64,000 nucleotides of DNA from Leeuwenhoekiella polynyae. Its GTDB lineage: Bacteria > Bacteroidota > Bacteroidia > Flavobacteriales > Flavobacteriaceae. Position numbers and translations under genes: made by a program. The notes below the pieces were generated by a model. That model did no database searches, was not told the DNA's origin, and was given only the letters and a program-made list of their open reading frames with translations. Shown piece by piece: positions 62,762 to 64,000 of this stretch; the first letter of the stretch is position 1; the number at the start of each line of letters is the position of its first letter. The stretch is taken from NCBI RefSeq assembly GCF_004104075.1, contig NZ_QOVK01000013.1:1-64000 (forward strand), written 5' to 3'.

Positions 62762-63180
62762 TATACAACTGCTCCCCAAGCTAGCGCATCAAGCGCTTCA
62801 TCTACATAACCAAGACCATTAGGATCCTGTATCATCTCTTTAGGAGTAACATTACTTAAAGCGTAATTAGGAGTTTCTAACCAATTTAAAAAGTTTTGCT
62901 CATCGCCAAAAATGCCGATGCCCTTTTTAATGACCTCGTTTACATCATACACCATTTTTGAACTCAACTTGCTCAAGGTGCCATTTCCCGATTTCCAACG
63001 GGAAATTGTAGATGGATTTACGTCTAAAAAATGAGCGCTTTCTTCCTGATTAAACTCTAAAAAATCTAACACTCGTTTGGCTTTTTGATACGGTAAGGTC
63101 TCTTGCCGCCAATACGCCACAGCCGCCTCATTCACTGTTGGAGTGCTTAGTGATTCTTCAATAGCTTTATAAGACTTCAT
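62761..63180 (-). CDS. Xre/MbcA/ParS-type antitoxin
   Basis: About 139 residues from MKSYKAIEESLS; an earlier Met nine codons up is open but lies closer to the operator palindrome. The N-terminal HTH (ESAHFLDVNPSTISRWKSG) is followed by the MbcA/ParS toxin-binding domain (VNEVIKKGIGIFGDEQNFLNWLETPNYALSNVTPKEMI). It is the first gene of the pair and likely an autorepressor at the palindrome just upstream. Confidence 0.88.
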   Translation of the reverse strand: MKSYKAIEESLSTPTVNEAAVAYWRQETLPYQKAKRVLDFLEFNQEESAHFLDVNPSTISRWKSGNGTLSKLSSKMVYDVNEVIKKGIGIFGDEQNFLNWLETPNYALSNVTPKEMIQDPNGLGYVDEALDALAWGAVV

Positions 63181-63190
63181 AACACTAACA

Positions 63191-63234
63191 ATTAATTGCA
63201 TTTGCAATATACAAAATATTTAAATGCAATTAAT
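63191..63234. promoter_or_regulatory. 13-bp palindromic operator of RES toxin-antitoxin pair
   Basis: ATTAATTGCATTT at 63191-63203 and AAATGCAATTAAT at 63222-63234 are perfect complements across 18 bases, directly upstream of the antitoxin start. A dimeric HTH antitoxin would fit such paired half-sites and shut off the promoter between them. Confidence 0.75.
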
Positions 63235-63311
63235 CGTAAGCGATCAATTATATTTTACTGAATATTCACACTTAAAGGTCTAATACAGTGTCATGTATTA
63301 AACGAAAAAGT

Positions 63312-64000
63312 CTAAATCATAGACTTAATATCGCTCGCCCAACTCGGGTAGGTAAATACCATCCCTTTTAAAGTGTTTACATCAAGCTTACCGCACATAG
63401 CCATGACAAACATATTGATGGTTTCGGCGGCATCCCAGCTGAGGAGATGAGCGCCCAGTACATAACCCGTCTCTTTATCTACAATGGTTTTAAACGCATA
63501 ACAGTTTTGATTCATGCGCTTGGAGTTGTACCAGTCGGGTACATTTTGCTCTTTGACCACAAAATCATAACCCGCTTCACGTGCCTGCTTTTCGTTCATC
63601 CCAACCATCGCTAATTGCGGTTGTGTAAATACTACTGAAGGTGTAGGCGGCACATTGAGTTTCATATAGTTTATACCCTTAAGGATATTTTTTGCGGTAA
63701 TGCGTGCTTCCTGATGTGCAATGGGCGTAAGCGGTAATTCTCCGCTGGCAGCAACGTCTCCGCAGGCATACACATTTGGGTTGGTAGTACTTTGAGTATA
63801 TTCATTAATGGTGATTCCACGATTTGAGAAGGCAACATTTCCTTTTTCTAAATCCAGATCAGCAATTGCCGGTACCCTCCCCGCTGTATTAAAAACCATC
63901 TCGGCTTTAATCTCTTTTTCTTCGCCATCAACATCTAGGGTAAGCCTGTAATTCTTTCGCAATTTTTCTACTGCTGTGGCACGTGCATTAAAAATAAACC
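63312..64000 (-). CDS. FAD-dependent pyridine nucleotide-disulfide oxidoreductase, 5' part outside window
   Basis: The frame is open to base 64000 (FIFNARATAVEKLRKNYR...), so only the C-terminal part of about 230 residues is here. It shows the FAD segment NPNVYACGDVAASGELPLTPIAHQEARITAKNIL and the dimerisation domain (SVVFTQPQLAMVGMNEKQAREAGYDF...). The protein resembles the glutathione reductase/mercuric reductase group. The redox-active CxxxxC pair would lie in the missing N-terminal part. Confidence 0.88.
   Translation of the reverse strand, partial: FIFNARATAVEKLRKNYRLTLDVDGEEKEIKAEMVFNTAGRVPAIADLDLEKGNVAFSNRGITINEYTQSTTNPNVYACGDVAASGELPLTPIAHQEARITAKNILKGINYMKLNVPPTPSVVFTQPQLAMVGMNEKQAREAGYDFVVKEQNVPDWYNSKRMNQNCYAFKTIVDKETGYVLGAHLLSWDAAETINMFVMAMCGKLDVNTLKGMVFTYPSWASDIKSMI

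Overview
The window is from a Flavobacteriaceae (Bacteroidota) chromosome. The evidence is the TAnnTTTG-type -7 promoter boxes, the lack of Shine-Dalgarno sites, a CTnDOT-type conjugation gene set, the prs-rplY-pth-ribF-serS order, and family-typical genes (DUF4286, extended Pth, OlsF-like acyltransferase, ligase-associated DNA repair genes). No rRNA, CRISPR array or integrase gene is visible.

About 1-27.9 kb is the right part of an integrative conjugative element (ICE). It opens inside an IS21-family insertion sequence whose istA carries one in-frame stop and whose right end appears to cut a small gene. SOS-mutagenesis cargo follows: an SRAP/YedK protein and UmuD-UmuC. Next come a LuxR-type HTH protein, a hairpin-rich intergenic region, an RteC-family regulator and a replication module (excisionase-like HTH protein, initiator-like protein, DnaC-like loader). 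An AT-rich two-gene anti-phage cassette, AAA ATPase plus subtilisin-like protease (IetAS type), sits between the replication and conjugation modules. The conjugation module has a divergent amidase and the operon traE-F-G-I-J-K-M-N plus a lipoprotein. Reading the other way are HipBA, the coupling protein, the relaxase and a BfmA/BtgA-type accessory protein. Upstream of the mobilisation genes lie two copies of a 14-bp operator-like repeat and a strong oriT candidate with a 13-bp inverted repeat. The element ends with RadC, a DUF6876 protein, SSB and a gene-free stretch of about 1.2 kb. About 500 bases of that stretch fold into nested perfect stems and look like a large structured RNA.

The chromosomal side begins at tRNA-Leu(CAA), whose 3' end faces the ICE. 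Beside it are a GIY-YIG nuclease gene and a relic of the tRNA 5' half interrupted by two small palindromes. Housekeeping genes follow: prs, rplY, pth, ribF, an HTTM membrane protein, serS, a TPR protein, DUF4286, rsmA, mgtE, a thioesterase, a hydroxyacid dehydrogenase, a MarR/VOC/GNAT cluster, a TM2 protein, an OlsF-like ornithine-lipid synthase, aspartate kinase, a GNAT protein and a TerB-like protein.

From 47.7 to 53.6 kb is the ligase-associated DNA repair set (MBL exonuclease, ATP-dependent ligase, DEXH helicase), interrupted by a DUF559 nuclease cassette with hairpin flanks. Its fourth member, pdeM, lies at 60.8 kb beyond a complete thiamine operon (thiS-C-E2-E-G-H-F, minus strand) led by a TPP riboswitch. 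The window closes with a TspO-like membrane protein, an Xre/RES toxin-antitoxin pair with a 13-bp palindromic operator, and the 3' part of a pyridine-nucleotide disulfide oxidoreductase.
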